This document shows positions 19,906 through 31,504 of a stretch of DNA of 64,000 bases, in pieces; the first letter of the stretch is position 1; every line of letters starts with the position of its first letter. The notes beneath the pieces are model-generated. The model did not search any database and was not told the DNA's origin. It saw nothing but the letters and a program-made list of their open reading frames with translations. This DNA comes from Dokdonia sp. GTDB taxonomy: Bacteria > Bacteroidota > Bacteroidia > Flavobacteriales > Flavobacteriaceae. The stretch covers positions 47,680-111,679 of the forward strand of contig JAHDIF010000009.1 in the NCBI GenBank assembly GCA_020630915.1. The letters are read 5' to 3'. A program made the position numbers and the translations under genes.

Positions 19906-22155
19906 ATGGATAATCTTTATATTTTAATGGTAGGAGCGCTAGTTGTACTAGCCGTCTTTGACATTATCGTAGGAGTAAGTAATGATGCTGTAAATTTTCT
20001 AAACTCAGCCATTGGTTCTAAAGCGATAAACTTTAAGGCGATTATGATTATCGCTAGCTTAGGTATCTTTATAGGAGCGGTATTCTCTAGTGGTCTTATG
20101 GAAGTTGCCAGAAAAGGGATATTTGTCCCCGGCCAGTTTACCTTTGATGAGATTATGGTCATATTCATGGCCGTAATGATAGCAGATATATTACTGCTTG
20201 ATTTCTTTAACACTTTAGGTTTACCTACTTCGACAACAGTATCTATCGTTTTTAACTTATTAGGAGCCGCAGTAGTGATGGCAATCATCAAGATTACTGC
20301 TAATGATAGCCAGACAATGGCAGATATATGGACGTATATCAATTCAGAAAAAGCCTTGAGTATCATAAGTGGTATACTCCTCTCTGTAGTTATCGCATTT
20401 AGTGTAGGAGCCATAGTTCAATATATCTCCCGTTTAATTTTCACATTCAACTACGAGAATAAAATCAAAAACTTCGGAGCTATTTTTGGAGGAATTGCCC
20501 TTGCTGCGATAACCTACTTTATATTTATGAAGGGACTCAAAGGAACTCCTTACTATAAAGAAATTAAAGGTTTACTAGAAGGTAATGAAATATACATTAT
20601 GCTCGGAAGCTTTGTATTCTGGACAGGATTCTCTTATGCTTTTGAAAAAATATTTAAAAAGACGGTACTTATTGTTGTTATAGCAGTAGGAACGTTTGGT
20701 CTTGCTCTTGCATTTTCAGGTAATGATCTTGTAAACTTTATAGGGGTACCTATGGCAGCTTGGCACTCATATGAGGCTTGGTCCGTTTCTGGAGTTGCAG
20801 CATCAGAATTCTCTATGGATGTTTTGGACAAAAAAGTACCAGCAGAGCCACTTATTCTTTTTATAGCAGGTGCTATTATGGTTGTAACACTTTGGACTTC
20901 TAAAAAAGCAAGGACCGTTGCAGATACTGAAATAGGTCTTTCTCGCCAAGATGAAGGAAAGGAGAAATTCAAGCCTAACATGCTCTCTAGAGGTATCGTA
21001 AGAGGCGTTTCTATTATTAACGCAGGATTTAGTGCTATTCTTCCTAAAGGAACTGTTGCCGCTATAAATTCTAAGTTTGAAAAACCAGTAGTAGACTTAC
21101 CAAGATCTAAAAGCTATGAACTTCCAGCTTTTGATATGATTAGAGCCTCTATTAATCTTGTTGTAGCAGGAATCTTAATATCGATAGCAACCTCTATGAA
21201 ATTACCACTTTCTACAACCTACGTTACATTTATGGTAGCGATGGGTACATCTCTTGCAGATCGTGCTTGGGGTCGTGAGAGTGCGGTTTATAGAGTAGCT
21301 GGAGTATTAAATGTTATCGGAGGATGGTTCTTTACAGCATTTAGTGCCTTTTGCGCGGCAGGAACGCTCGCTTTCTTAATACACCTAGGTGGTCCTGAAG
21401 GGCGTTTTGGTGTAGTTGCCATATTACTAGTTATTGCGGCTATACTTTTAGTACGTAATTACCTTGCTCATAAAAAGAGTAGCGAAGTTGCAAGAGAAGA
21501 GTCTAACTTAAGCAGAGCAGAAAGTCAGACAATTCAAGGGATTATAGAGGAAAGTGCAGATAATATCGCAAAAACCGTTTCTCGAACTAATAAAATCTAT
21601 ACAAATGTTCTTAAAGGTCTTTCAAAAGGCAAAGTAAAAAGCCTTAAAAAGAGCCGTGAAGGTGTAGAAAAATTAAATGAAGAGGTAGATGAGCTACGTA
21701 GTAACATATTTTACTTTATCAAAAACCTCGAAGAAACGAGTGTGCGTGGATCTAACTTTTACATTCAAATTTTAGGATTCTTAGAAGACATTACGCAATC
21801 TCTAGAATATATAGCAAAGGCGAGCTACAAACACGTGAATAATAATCACAAGCCTTTACGCTTTAATCAAATACGCGATCTTCAAGAAATTGATGCAAAG
21901 TTAAGTACGTTCTTGGAAGAGACCGCTTTAGCATTTAAAGAACGTAATTACGACAAGATTGAAAATCTTCTAGGAGAAAAGAAAGCGTTATACGACAATG
22001 TTACTGAAAAAATTCAGAAACAGGTAGAGCGCACTCGATCAGAAGAATCAAGTCCTAAGAATACGACCTTATACTTTGGTTTACTTTTAGAAACCAAAGA
22101 TCTTATTGAAGAGATTATGAACCTTCTGGAGCTATACAATACAGAGCACAGATAA
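19906..22155 (+). CDS. inorganic phosphate transporter, Pit family, with C-terminal PhoU-like domain
   Basis: DIIVGVSNDAVNFLNSAIGSKA and SGNDLVNFIGVPMAAW are Pit signatures; about 200-aa C-terminal helical PhoU-like extension. Confidence 0.9.
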   Translation: MDNLYILMVGALVVLAVFDIIVGVSNDAVNFLNSAIGSKAINFKAIMIIASLGIFIGAVFSSGLMEVARKGIFVPGQFTFDEIMVIFMAVMIADILLLDFFNTLGLPTSTTVSIVFNLLGAAVVMAIIKITANDSQTMADIWTYINSEKALSIISGILLSVVIAFSVGAIVQYISRLIFTFNYENKIKNFGAIFGGIALAAITYFIFMKGLKGTPYYKEIKGLLEGNEIYIMLGSFVFWTGFSYAFEKIFKKTVLIVVIAVGTFGLALAFSGNDLVNFIGVPMAAWHSYEAWSVSGVAASEFSMDVLDKKVPAEPLILFIAGAIMVVTLWTSKKARTVADTEIGLSRQDEGKEKFKPNMLSRGIVRGVSIINAGFSAILPKGTVAAINSKFEKPVVDLPRSKSYELPAFDMIRASINLVVAGILISIATSMKLPLSTTYVTFMVAMGTSLADRAWGRESAVYRVAGVLNVIGGWFFTAFSAFCAAGTLAFLIHLGGPEGRFGVVAILLVIAAILLVRNYLAHKKSSEVAREESNLSRAESQTIQGIIEESADNIAKTVSRTNKIYTNVLKGLSKGKVKSLKKSREGVEKLNEEVDELRSNIFYFIKNLEETSVRGSNFYIQILGFLEDITQSLEYIAKASYKHVNNNHKPLRFNQIRDLQEIDAKLSTFLEETALAFKERNYDKIENLLGEKKALYDNVTEKIQKQVERTRSEESSPKNTTLYFGLLLETKDLIEEIMNLLELYNTEHR

Positions 22156-22183
22156 TCATAACTCAACTTTATGTTATAACTTT

Positions 22184-22215
22184 AAGACTCGATATATCCC
22201 TATCGAGTCTTTTTT
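22184..22215 (+). terminator. intrinsic terminator after the Pit gene
   Basis: AAGACTCGATA...TATCGAGTCTT plus T tract. Confidence 0.8.
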
Positions 22216-22227
22216 AATTCTAAGAGT

Positions 22228-23379
22228 ATGAGTACGCTTTCGCGAAAGCAAAAACAGTCAAATTCACACCTAAAAGAAGTAGCTACAGTTTTCTTTAAAC
22301 TAGGGTGTTTTGCATTTGGTGGTCCAGCGGCTCACATCGCGATGATGGAATCTGAGATTATCCAGAAGCGCAAATGGATGACGCAAGAGCATTTTTTAGA
22401 CCTTATAGGTGCCACAAACCTTATTCCTGGACCCAACTCCACAGAAATGACCATGCATTGTGGTCACGAGCGTGCGGGTAAATCGGGGCTATTTGTTGCA
22501 GGGGTGAGCTTTATCTTTCCAGCCGTATTTATCACTGGAATTCTCGCCTATTTATATGTAGAATATGGAGAATTGCCAGAAGTGGCTCCATTCTTATTTG
22601 GGATCAAACCAGCCGTTTTAGCCATTATTGCTGCTGCGGTATATAAATTGGGGGGGAAAGCAGCAAAAAGCTATGAATTAAGAGCTTTGGGCATTCTCGT
22701 ATTATTAGCTGCATTACTTGGCGTAAATGAAGTAGTAGCTCTATTAAGCGCTGGTTTTGCTGGAGGAATGTATTTCTACACAAAATCTGCACTTCAACAG
22801 AGCACAACAAAATCAATACTTCCTATCCCACTACTGCTATCCGGAATACTCACCAAAACTCCTGTTTTAAAAGTATTTCTAACCTTTTTAAAGGTAGGTG
22901 CCATTTTATACGGAAGTGGCTACGTACTATTTGCCTACCTAGATGCAGAGCTTGTTACTCGTGGCTGGCTTACTCGCACAGAATTAATAGATGCCATTGC
23001 TGTTGGCCAATTTACGCCTGGACCCGTATTGTCTACCTCAACCTTCATTGGATACCAACTTTCGGGGTTTTGGGGAGCTATTGCTGCAACTGCGGGTATT
23101 TTTCTTCCGTCCTTTATTTTTGTAATGATACTCAACCCCATACTCCCTAGACTTCAAGGGTCAAAATTCTTTCGCTACTTCTTAGACTCCGTAAATGTTG
23201 CTGCGGTAGCTGTAATGCTGGCTGTACTCATTATTATGGGTAAAGAAACACTCATAGACTGGAGAGCAATTGTGATAGCTGCTCTAAGTGCTTTCTTCGT
23301 ATTTTCAAAATGGAAACTCAACGTTATGTGGCTCATTGCTGGAGGAGCTGTCTTGGGCTATTTATTATTACTTATATAA
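22228..23379 (+). CDS. chrA: chromate efflux transporter, CHR family
   Basis: FFKLGCFAFGGPAAHIAMME, LIPGPNSTEMTMHCGH and AIAVGQFTPGPVLSTSTFIGY motifs; duplicated halves. Confidence 0.9.
   Translation: MSTLSRKQKQSNSHLKEVATVFFKLGCFAFGGPAAHIAMMESEIIQKRKWMTQEHFLDLIGATNLIPGPNSTEMTMHCGHERAGKSGLFVAGVSFIFPAVFITGILAYLYVEYGELPEVAPFLFGIKPAVLAIIAAAVYKLGGKAAKSYELRALGILVLLAALLGVNEVVALLSAGFAGGMYFYTKSALQQSTTKSILPIPLLLSGILTKTPVLKVFLTFLKVGAILYGSGYVLFAYLDAELVTRGWLTRTELIDAIAVGQFTPGPVLSTSTFIGYQLSGFWGAIAATAGIFLPSFIFVMILNPILPRLQGSKFFRYFLDSVNVAAVAVMLAVLIIMGKETLIDWRAIVIAALSAFFVFSKWKLNVMWLIAGGAVLGYLLLLI
22236..22249. repeat. palindrome GCTTTCGCGAAAGC (chrA N-terminus, LSRK frame)
   Basis: Exact; encodes MSTLSRKQ. 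Confidence 0.97.
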
Positions 23380-23392
23380 TTTATAGTCGTAC

Positions 23393-23406
23393 GCTTTCGC
23401 GAAAGC
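23393..23406. repeat. palindrome GCTTTCGCGAAAGC (intergenic, before chrA terminator)
   Basis: Exact 14-mer. Confidence 0.97.
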
Positions 23407-23418
23407 ATAAAAACTACA

Positions 23419-23446
23419 AAACCCAACACATTACTGCGTTGGGTTT
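23419..23446 (+). terminator. intrinsic terminator after chrA
   Basis: AAACCCAAC...GTTGGGTTT. Confidence 0.65.
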
Positions 23447-23460
23447 ATCTTCTTTAGGGC

Positions 23461-23500
23461 AAAAAATAAAGCTAAGGGAAGTATATACTCACCTTAGCTT
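23461..23500 (-). terminator. intrinsic terminator after nrdA
   Basis: AAGCTAAGG...CCTTAGCTT with TTTATTTTTT on the - strand. Confidence 0.75.
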
Positions 23501-23508
23501 CTAATAAA

Positions 23509-26136
23509 TTATGATCCACACATAAGGCAATCGTCATCTCCTTGACCCGCCTTTGCTTGTGCAATGATTTGCTTCATCTCTTCTGGCGTCATAGGTGCTG
23601 TATTCACTTCTTGCTGTGGCATTGTTGCTTGTGTCTGATTGAGTAAGCTCGCTTGTTGCGTCTCATAAGACGGTGCTGGCTCTTCTAGACTCATCTGCAC
23701 TTGCATATCTGCAGCTTTCTGCGCGTGTTGCACTACCGCATCTGGTACAGCATTAGGCTGTGGCAATGGTTTTACCGGCGCTGGTTGTTGTGTTGCCTCT
23801 AGTTTTTGGGCTGCTCTCGCTGCCACCTGTTGTTGGGCTACCGCTGGTTGTGGTGCTGTCTTTTTCTTTTCGGCAGAAAGGGTAAACTTCTTAGCATCTA
23901 CCGCAGACTTCGTTCTGAGGTAGTACATTCCTGTTTTAAGACCACTTTGCCACGCATAGAAATGCATAGAGGTAAGCTTTGCAAAGTTTGCTCCTTCCAT
24001 AAATAAGTTAAGCGACTGCGACTGATCGATAAAGTATCCTCTATGACGGGACATATCTATAATATCTTTCATAGACATTTCCCATACGGTTTTGTAAAGG
24101 TCTTTTAACTCCTGAGGAATGACATCAATTCCTTGAATAGAACCGTTAGCACGCATAATTGCCGCCTTAAGCTCATCGTTCCATAGATTAAGAGATACTA
24201 GATCTTCTAGTAAGTGCTTATTTACCACTATAAACTCTCCCGAGAGTACACGACGTGTATAAATATTGGAAGTATATGGTTCAAAAGCTTCGTTATTCCC
24301 AAGAATTTGAGATGTGGATGCTGTAGGCATAGGTGCTACTAGTAATGAATTACGCACACCGTGTTCCATAACTTCTTTACGAAGTTCTGCCCAATCCCAG
24401 CGACCACTTAATTCTTCATCTTTAATATTCCAAAGGTTATGCTGGAATTCCCCTTGTGATATAGGTGATCCTTGGAAGGTAGAGTATGCTCCTTCTTCCT
24501 TTGCCATGTCCTTAGAAGCTGTTACTGCTGCAAAATATAGGGTTTCAAAAATTTCCTGATTAAGCTTTTTGGCTTCATCACTCGTAAATGGTAAACGTAA
24601 CTTTATAAACGTATCTGCAAGTCCTTGTACCCCGAGGCCTATTGGTCTATGGCGCATATTAGAGTTCTCTGCCTCAATGACAGGATAGTAATTACGATCT
24701 ATAACTTTATTTAAGTTTTTAGTTGCTCTTACTGTAATTCTATATAGCTCATCGTGATCAAAAGCTCCATCCTTTACAAACATAGGTAATGCTATAGATG
24801 CTAGATTACAAACGGCTACCTCATCTGGCGAAGTGTATTCTAATATCTCTGTACATAAGTTAGATGATCTAATAGTACCCAGATTTTTCTGATTAGATTT
24901 ACGGTTTGCCGCATCTTTATAAAGCATATACGGTGTTCCTGTCTCTATTTGAGACTCCATAATCTTTTCCCAAAGCTCACGGGCCTTTATCGTGCGACGA
25001 CCTTTACCTTCTTCTTCATACTTGGTGTATAACGCTTCAAACTCATCACCGTATACATCATATAGGTTTGGACACTCATTAGGGCACATTAAGGTCCATT
25101 GCCCATCTTCTTGCACACGCTTCATGAATAAATCAGAAATCCACATAGCGTAAAAAAGGTCACGCGCTCTCATTTCTTCTGCTCCGTGATTCTTTTTAAG
25201 GTCTAAGAAGTCAAAAATATCTGCATGCCAAGGCTCCATATAGATCGCAAATGATCCTTTACGTTTTCCGCCTCCTTGATCTACATATCTTGCCGTATCG
25301 TTAAATACTTTAAGCATAGGCACAATACCATTAGACGTACCATTGGTTCCTCCTATATAAGATCCTTTTGCTCGTACATTATGGATAGAAAGCCCTATCC
25401 CTCCGGCACTCTGTGATATTTTTGCGGTTTGCTTAAGTGTATCATAAATACCCTCGATACTATCTTCTTTCATAGTAAGTAGGAAACAAGAAGACATTTG
25501 AGGTTTAGGTGTTCCAGAATTAAAAAGTGTAGGCGTGGCGTGGGTAAAATACTTTTTAGACATTAACATATATGTCTCTTTTGCAGCCTCTAGATCATTT
25601 AAGTGTATTCCTAAAGACACACGCATTAACATATGCTGTGGTCGCTCTGCAATTTGCCCGTTAATCTTTAAAAGGTATGAACGCTCTAAGGTTTTGAACC
25701 CAAAATAATCATATCCAAAATCACGGTTATAGATAATAGTAGAGTCTAACTCATCTTTATTATCCATAATTACTTGATAAACATCATCCGCAACCATTGG
25801 AGCCTTCTTACCCGTACGTGGGTTCACATACTCATAAAGATCTGTCATCACTTCAGAGAAAGACTTCTTTGTATTCTTGTGTAGGTTTGAGACAGAGATT
25901 CTCGCGGCAAGCTTTGCATAATCTGGGTGACTCGTCGTCATAGAGGCAGCAGTCTCTGCTGCTAGATTATCTAACTCACTTGTAGTTACACCGTCATAAA
26001 GACCTTCGATCACACGCATCGATATCTTTACAGGATCTACAAAATCACTAAGTTCATAACATAACTTTTTTACCCTTGCGGTAATTTTGTCGAACATAAC
26101 CGGTTCCTGACGGCCATCTCTTTTTACTACATACAT
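23509..26136 (-). CDS. nrdA: class Ia ribonucleoside-diphosphate reductase alpha subunit
   Basis: N-terminal ATP-cone [53 protein letters not shown]-terminal CLMCGS. Confidence 0.95.
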   Translation of the reverse strand: MYVVKRDGRQEPVMFDKITARVKKLCYELSDFVDPVKISMRVIEGLYDGVTTSELDNLAAETAASMTTSHPDYAKLAARISVSNLHKNTKKSFSEVMTDLYEYVNPRTGKKAPMVADDVYQVIMDNKDELDSTIIYNRDFGYDYFGFKTLERSYLLKINGQIAERPQHMLMRVSLGIHLNDLEAAKETYMLMSKKYFTHATPTLFNSGTPKPQMSSCFLLTMKEDSIEGIYDTLKQTAKISQSAGGIGLSIHNVRAKGSYIGGTNGTSNGIVPMLKVFNDTARYVDQGGGKRKGSFAIYMEPWHADIFDFLDLKKNHGAEEMRARDLFYAMWISDLFMKRVQEDGQWTLMCPNECPNLYDVYGDEFEALYTKYEEEGKGRRTIKARELWEKIMESQIETGTPYMLYKDAANRKSNQKNLGTIRSSNLCTEILEYTSPDEVAVCNLASIALPMFVKDGAFDHDELYRITVRATKNLNKVIDRNYYPVIEAENSNMRHRPIGLGVQGLADTFIKLRLPFTSDEAKKLNQEIFETLYFAAVTASKDMAKEEGAYSTFQGSPISQGEFQHNLWNIKDEELSGRWDWAELRKEVMEHGVRNSLLVAPMPTASTSQILGNNEAFEPYTSNIYTRRVLSGEFIVVNKHLLEDLVSLNLWNDELKAAIMRANGSIQGIDVIPQELKDLYKTVWEMSMKDIIDMSRHRGYFIDQSQSLNLFMEGANFAKLTSMHFYAWQSGLKTGMYYLRTKSAVDAKKFTLSAEKKKTAPQPAVAQQQVAARAAQKLEATQQPAPVKPLPQPNAVPDAVVQHAQKAADMQVQMSLEEPAPSYETQQASLLNQTQATMPQQEVNTAPMTPEEMKQIIAQAKAGQGDDDCLMCGS

Positions 26137-26237
26137 ACACTTATAAATTTGTTCTCCCCCTATAGATTGCCCCCTATGGAGAAAAGGTTAGTTAGTAACA
26201 GACGTCACTCTGTACTTTTTTTGAATTATTATTGTTC

Positions 26238-26252
26238 GCTTTTCGCGAAAGC
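26238..26252. repeat. palindrome variant GCTTTTCGCGAAAGC (nrdB-nrdA intergenic)
   Basis: One extra T relative to the 14-mer. Confidence 0.8.
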
Positions 26253-26285
26253 GGACTCCTTAAAGTCCTTTGTTGGTTCTATAAT

Positions 26286-27272
26286 CTAGAATGCTGCATC
26301 AAAACTAATGGACTGCCCTGCTCCATTATCATCTTTGTCTTTTACAACACCTGCTTTTTGGTACTCTCCTACTCGCTTCTCAAAGAAATTAGTCTTTCCT
26401 TGTAGCGAGATCATATCCATAAAGTCAAATGGGTTTGCCGTACCGTATACTTTCTCACAATCAAGCTCGGTAAGTAAACGATCTGTCACGTACTCGAGGT
26501 ATTGGGTCATTAAGTTAGAATTCATACCTATAAGACTCACTGGAAGTGACTCGGTAATAAACTCACGCTCTATATCTAATGCGTTTACAATAATTTCTGT
26601 AATACGCTCTCTAGGCACTTTATTTACTAAATGATGGTTGTGTAGGTGCACCGCAAAATCACAGTGAACTCCCTCATCACGAGATATCAACTCATTAGAA
26701 AAAGTAAGTCCTGGCATAAGCCCTCTTTTCTTTAACCAGTAGATCGAACAAAACGCCCCAGAAAAGAAAATTCCTTCTACTGCAGCAAAAGCGATCAAAC
26801 GCTCTGCAAAACTTGGAGAATCTATCCACTTAAGAGCCCAGTCTGCTTTTTTCTTAATGGCAGGAAAGTTCTCTAATGCGTTAAATAATTTATCTTTTTC
26901 TACCTCATCCTTTACGTAGGTATCAATAAGAAGTGAATACGTTTCTGAATGAATGTTTTCCATCATGATCTGGAATCCATAAAAGAACTTTGCCTCAGAG
27001 TATTGTACTTCATTCACAAAATTTTCGGCTAGGTTCTCGTTTACGATACCGTCTGACGCAGCAAAAAATGCGAGGATGTGTTTTATAAAATAGCGCTCAT
27101 CGTCATTCAACTTGCCAGTCCAATCTACTAAGTCTTGATGCAGATCAATTTCTTCTGCAGTCCAAAAACTTGCTTCAGATTTTTTATACCAATCCCAAAT
27201 ATCATCATGCTGGATTGGAAATATTACGAATCTGTCTTTGTTTTCTGCTAAAATTGGTTCTACTGCGCTCAT
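26286..27272 (-). CDS. nrdB: class Ia ribonucleoside-diphosphate reductase beta subunit
   Basis: [54 protein letters not shown]. Confidence 0.95.
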   Translation of the reverse strand: MSAVEPILAENKDRFVIFPIQHDDIWDWYKKSEASFWTAEEIDLHQDLVDWTGKLNDDERYFIKHILAFFAASDGIVNENLAENFVNEVQYSEAKFFYGFQIMMENIHSETYSLLIDTYVKDEVEKDKLFNALENFPAIKKKADWALKWIDSPSFAERLIAFAAVEGIFFSGAFCSIYWLKKRGLMPGLTFSNELISRDEGVHCDFAVHLHNHHLVNKVPRERITEIIVNALDIEREFITESLPVSLIGMNSNLMTQYLEYVTDRLLTELDCEKVYGTANPFDFMDMISLQGKTNFFEKRVGEYQKAGVVKDKDDNGAGQSISFDAAF

Positions 27273-27363
27273 TGTCCGATAGTTTACTATTATTTTTCTT
27301 TTTCATTCCACTAGGGACTAACAAATATCAATAAAAAAGAACCTGAGGATGGTATTAACTGAC

Positions 27364-27377
27364 TGTGGTTATCCACA
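27364..27377. promoter_or_regulatory. DnaA-box-like site TTATCCACA inside TGTGG-TTAT-CCACA dyad
   Basis: Exact TTATnCACA match about 100 bp upstream of nrdB. Confidence 0.4.
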
Positions 27378-27630
27378 AAGTTTTCAACACGGGCGATTTT
27401 TATTGGTTCTTATAATTTTGTTAAACCACAATTTCAAAATATTGGTAATCAGTATTTTAAATAACTAGCATATACTTATCAACAACTCAAACAAAACAGT
27501 TTAAAAATCGCTTAGCAAGGGGTTTTAGGCTTGCTTACATATTATTTTGATAACATTTTGATAACATTTTTTGCGCAAACCACCCGTCGCTTTTTTAAGG
27601 ATAATTCTTACAGAAACCGCCATAAAAAAA

Positions 27631-27651
27631 GAGTCAGAAAATATCTGACTC
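27631..27651 (-). terminator. - strand intrinsic terminator in the long nrdB-sdhB intergenic region
   Basis: GAGTCAGA-AATAT-TCTGACTC; 7 T on the - strand side. Confidence 0.6.
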
Positions 27652-27856
27652 TCGTTTCTATAATTTTCAAATCCCCCAATAAGAAAATTAAGGTTAATCG
27701 AATAAGCTTTTATGCTCTTATTGATTATACTGATGTAAACTTACTGTGTTTCTCAATTATTTACAACGGGCAAATGCCCCCTTTTTTAGATTACGCCTAG
27801 AACTCATTATAATTATGAGTTTAAAGTTCTTAGGGCCTCATACTTTTTTAAACTAA

Positions 27857-27890
27857 AAAATCTCAAACATTCTAAAATATTTGAGATTTT
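27857..27890. terminator. terminator downstream of sdhB
   Basis: AAAATCTCAAA...TTTGAGATTTT, 11-bp arms. Confidence 0.7.
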
Positions 27891-27935
27891 ATACTAATAT
27901 ACGCTCCTGGCTACTGGCGTGGCAGGAAAGTGTGT

Positions 27936-28682
27936 TTATCCTTTTAAACTTGCCGCAAGATACTCACGGTTCATTCTTGCAATATTTTCTAGAGAAATTC
28001 CTTTAGGGCACTCTACTTCACAAGCTCCTGTGTTTGTACAGTTACCGAAGCCTTCCTCGTCCATTTGTTTTACCATATTCATCACACGGTCTGTTGCCTC
28101 TACTTGCCCTTGTGGCAGTAACGCAAATTGACTCACCTTAGCCGATACAAATAGCATGGCGCTAGAGTTCTTACAACTTGCCACACAAGCACCACATCCT
28201 ATACACGTTGCCGCCGCAAAGGCATCATCTGCATCTGCTTTTTCAATAGGGATGGAGTTTGCATCTTGTGTATTACCTGATGTATTTACAGATATGAATC
28301 CACCAGCGTGCTGTATACGGTCAAAGGCAGAACGATCTACCATCAAATCTTTAATTACAGGAAATCCTGCCGCTCTCCACGGTTCGATAGTAATAGTCTC
28401 GCCGTCTTTAAACTTACGCATGTGCAACTGACAGGTAGTAACCAGACGATCTGGCCCGTGTGCTTCTCCATTGATAAACATAGAGCACGACCCACAGATT
28501 CCTTCACGGCAATCATGATCAAATACCACAGGCTCTTCTCCTTCATTGATAAGCTTATTATTAAGCACATCCATCATTTCTAAGAAAGACATATCTCCAT
28601 CGATACCATCGATTGGGTATGTCACCATTTGTCCTTTAGCTTGTGCGTTTTTTTGACGCCAAATTTTTAACGTTAGTTTCAT
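27936..28682 (-). CDS. sdhB: succinate dehydrogenase/fumarate reductase iron-sulfur subunit
   Basis: [28 protein letters not shown] and CEVECPKGI clusters. Confidence 0.95.
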   Translation of the reverse strand: MKLTLKIWRQKNAQAKGQMVTYPIDGIDGDMSFLEMMDVLNNKLINEGEEPVVFDHDCREGICGSCSMFINGEAHGPDRLVTTCQLHMRKFKDGETITIEPWRAAGFPVIKDLMVDRSAFDRIQHAGGFISVNTSGNTQDANSIPIEKADADDAFAAATCIGCGACVASCKNSSAMLFVSAKVSQFALLPQGQVEATDRVMNMVKQMDEEGFGNCTNTGACEVECPKGISLENIARMNREYLAASLKG

Positions 28683-28784
28683 CTGTTTCTTTTTATTATT
28701 ATATAATAGTCAGATGTAATTCGCCATTAAAATTTCTAGTAAACATTACTATTTAGTTCTAGTGGCTCATTTCATATATCTTTC

Positions 28785-30797
28785 TTATTTATAGCTTCTT
28801 TGTTTTACTTCAATATTTTCGTAGACGAGCTCTTCTTTATGCAATACAGCATCTTTAGGCGCTCCTTTGTATTCCCAAGCAGAAACAAACGTAAAGTTCT
28901 CATCATCACGTAATGCTTCTCCCTTTTGTGGACCGTCCAGCTCTACAGATTCTTCTCTAAAGTGACCTCCACAAGATTCATCTCTTGTTAGAGCATCCTT
29001 AGCAAAGAGCTCTCCTAGTTCTAAGAAATCTGCCACACGAAGTGCTTTTGCAAGCTCTTCGTTAAACTCATTTTGTGTTCCAGGAACACGCACTTCTTTA
29101 TAGAACTCTTCACGTAGTGCAGCAATTTCATCAATCGCGCTTTGAAGGTCTGTCGCATTACGAGACATCCCACATTTGTTCCACATAATTTTACCAAGCT
29201 TTTTGTGGAAGTAATCTACAGGTTTTGATCCATTATTATTAATAAGTGCATCTACCTGATTACGTACATTTTGCTCTGCTTCTTCAAATTCTTTAGTATC
29301 TGTAGAAATTGGTCCCGTGCGGATATCATTAGATAAATAATCACCAATAGTATAAGGAAGGACAAAATAACCATCTGCTAGACCTTGCATAAGTGCAGAG
29401 GCTCCTAGACGGTTTGCCCCGTGATCTGAGAAGTTTGCTTCCCCTATCGCATAGAGTCCTTCTACAGAAGTTTGTAGGTTATAATCTACCCATAGACCTC
29501 CCATTGTATAATGTACCGCGGGGTAAATCATCATAGGGGTATTGTACGGGTCTTGGTCTACAATTTTTTCATACATCTGGAAGAGGTTCCCATATTTGGT
29601 TCTTACTACATCCTGACCTAGTTTCTTTACAAGAGCAGCGTCGTTAGCATCTAAATGCTGTACATAAGCTTGTTCTTTTCCGTAACGTTCGATTGCACTT
29701 GCAAAGTCAAGGTATACAGCTTCTCCTGTTTTATTTACTCCAAAACCAGCATCACAACGCTCCTTAGCAGCACGCGATGCAACATCACGAGGCACTAGGT
29801 TTCCAAAGGCAGGATAACGACGCTCTAAGTAGTAATCTCTATCTTCTTCTTTAAGCTCTGTAGGCTTTAATCTGCCCTCGCGTATCGCGATAGCATCTTC
29901 TTTCTTGGCTGGCACCCAGATTCGTCCGTCATTACGTAATGACTCAGACATCAAGGTTAATTTAGACTGGTGATCTCCAGACACTGGAATACACGTAGGG
30001 TGTATTTGTGTGTAGCAAGGATTTGCAAAATAAGCTCCTCGTTTGTGCGCTTTCCAAGCAGCTGTCACGTTAGACCCCATCGCATTTGTAGAAAGGTAAA
30101 ATACGTTTCCGTATCCTCCAGTTCCCAATACTACAGCGTGAGCAGAGTGACGTTCTATTTCTCCAGTAACCAAGTTACGAGTGATAATTCCTCGTGCTTT
30201 CCCATCTACTTTTACAACGTCTAGCATTTCATGACGGTTGTACATTTTAATCTTACCGCGACCTATCTGGCGATTCATCGCAGAGTAAGCGCCTAGCAGC
30301 AACTGCTGCCCTGTTTGCCCTTTTGCATAAAAAGTACGACTCACAAGCACTCCTCCAAAGGAACGGTTATCTAACAATCCACCGTAATCACGTGCAAAAG
30401 GAACTCCTTGTGCCACACATTGATCAATAATATTTGCACTCACCTCAGCAAGACGGTACACATTTGCCTCACGAGAGCGGTAGTCTCCTCCTTTTACCGT
30501 ATCGTAAAATAAACGATAGGTAGAGTCTCCATCTCCTTGATAGTTTTTTGCCGCATTAATTCCTCCTTGCGCTGCAATAGAGTGTGCACGACGTGGGGAA
30601 TCTTGAAAGCAAAATGCTTTTACATTATAGCCTAGCTCTGCCAGCGTAGCTGCGGCAGATCCTCCGGCAAGTCCTGTACCCACAACAATCACGTCTATAA
30701 GACGCTTGTTTGCAGGGTTTACAAGGTTAATATCGTTTTTATGCTTTGTCCACTTATCAGCTAGTGGTCCTTGAGGTATTTTAGAATCTAATGCCAT
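28785..30797 (-). CDS. sdhA: succinate dehydrogenase/fumarate reductase flavoprotein subunit
   Basis: [63 protein letters not shown]. Confidence 0.95.
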   Translation of the reverse strand: MALDSKIPQGPLADKWTKHKNDINLVNPANKRLIDVIVVGTGLAGGSAAATLAELGYNVKAFCFQDSPRRAHSIAAQGGINAAKNYQGDGDSTYRLFYDTVKGGDYRSREANVYRLAEVSANIIDQCVAQGVPFARDYGGLLDNRSFGGVLVSRTFYAKGQTGQQLLLGAYSAMNRQIGRGKIKMYNRHEMLDVVKVDGKARGIITRNLVTGEIERHSAHAVVLGTGGYGNVFYLSTNAMGSNVTAAWKAHKRGAYFANPCYTQIHPTCIPVSGDHQSKLTLMSESLRNDGRIWVPAKKEDAIAIREGRLKPTELKEEDRDYYLERRYPAFGNLVPRDVASRAAKERCDAGFGVNKTGEAVYLDFASAIERYGKEQAYVQHLDANDAALVKKLGQDVVRTKYGNLFQMYEKIVDQDPYNTPMMIYPAVHYTMGGLWVDYNLQTSVEGLYAIGEANFSDHGANRLGASALMQGLADGYFVLPYTIGDYLSNDIRTGPISTDTKEFEEAEQNVRNQVDALINNNGSKPVDYFHKKLGKIMWNKCGMSRNATDLQSAIDEIAALREEFYKEVRVPGTQNEFNEELAKALRVADFLELGELFAKDALTRDESCGGHFREESVELDGPQKGEALRDDENFTFVSAWEYKGAPKDAVLHKEELVYENIEVKQRSYK

Positions 30798-30808
30798 AGC
30801 TTTATTTT

Positions 30809-31504
30809 TTAGTGAGGGATTTGATTAAGGTGCAGGTATACTGCAATAAAAATAAATCCAACAGGTATAGCAACTGCCCAAACCTTTGCAAATTTTGATA
30901 AGGCTTTTGAGTAAGAGTTGTTAAATCCAACAGATTGGAAGGTAGATGCAAACCCGTGCCATAAGTGCAATGCAAGTAATACAAATGAGATTACATATAA
31001 TAACACGCGCACCGGGCTTTCAAATTTATGCACCGTTTCTTCATAATACCTATACCCAGATGACAGGTCGTCAGGATTTATTAATCCCGTCATATCTCCC
31101 TGAACATACTTTACAGTCATCTCGTGAATCCAAAAATCATAAAAGTGCAATCCTAAGAACGCAAGAATTACTAATCCAGACAAAATCATGTTACGAGATG
31201 TCCAAGGTGCCGCAGCTCCTCCTTTGTAATTTGCATATTTTACAGGTCTTGCTTTACGGTTTTGTAATTCTAACACAAATCCCATAACGAAGTGAAATAC
31301 AACTCCGAATATGAGAACAGGTTGCAGGGCAAACTGCACTAAAGGATTGGTTCCCATAAAATGAGACCAAGTGTTAAAGGTGTCTGGCGCTATCACAGCT
31401 GTACTATTGATCACAAAGTGCTGTGTTAAAAAAACAACCAGAAAGAGGCCAGAAAGCGCCATTGCTACTTTTCTACCTATTGAAGATTTTAATAATCCGC
31501 TCAT
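30809..31504 (-). CDS. sdhC: succinate dehydrogenase cytochrome b subunit
   Basis: 231 aa, five-TM b558 type; [39 protein letters not shown]. Confidence 0.92.
   Translation of the reverse strand: MSGLLKSSIGRKVAMALSGLFLVVFLTQHFVINSTAVIAPDTFNTWSHFMGTNPLVQFALQPVLIFGVVFHFVMGFVLELQNRKARPVKYANYKGGAAAPWTSRNMILSGLVILAFLGLHFYDFWIHEMTVKYVQGDMTGLINPDDLSSGYRYYEETVHKFESPVRVLLYVISFVLLALHLWHGFASTFQSVGFNNSYSKALSKFAKVWAVAIPVGFIFIAVYLHLNQIPH

Noticed and set aside
23310-23504. 64-aa ORF overlapping the chrA end
   Set aside because: Out-of-frame reading through chrA, the palindrome and the terminator.
27531-27800. 89-aa ORF between nrdB and sdhB
   Set aside because: TTG start, low-complexity AT-driven composition, and it overlaps hairpins and terminators; treated as non-coding.
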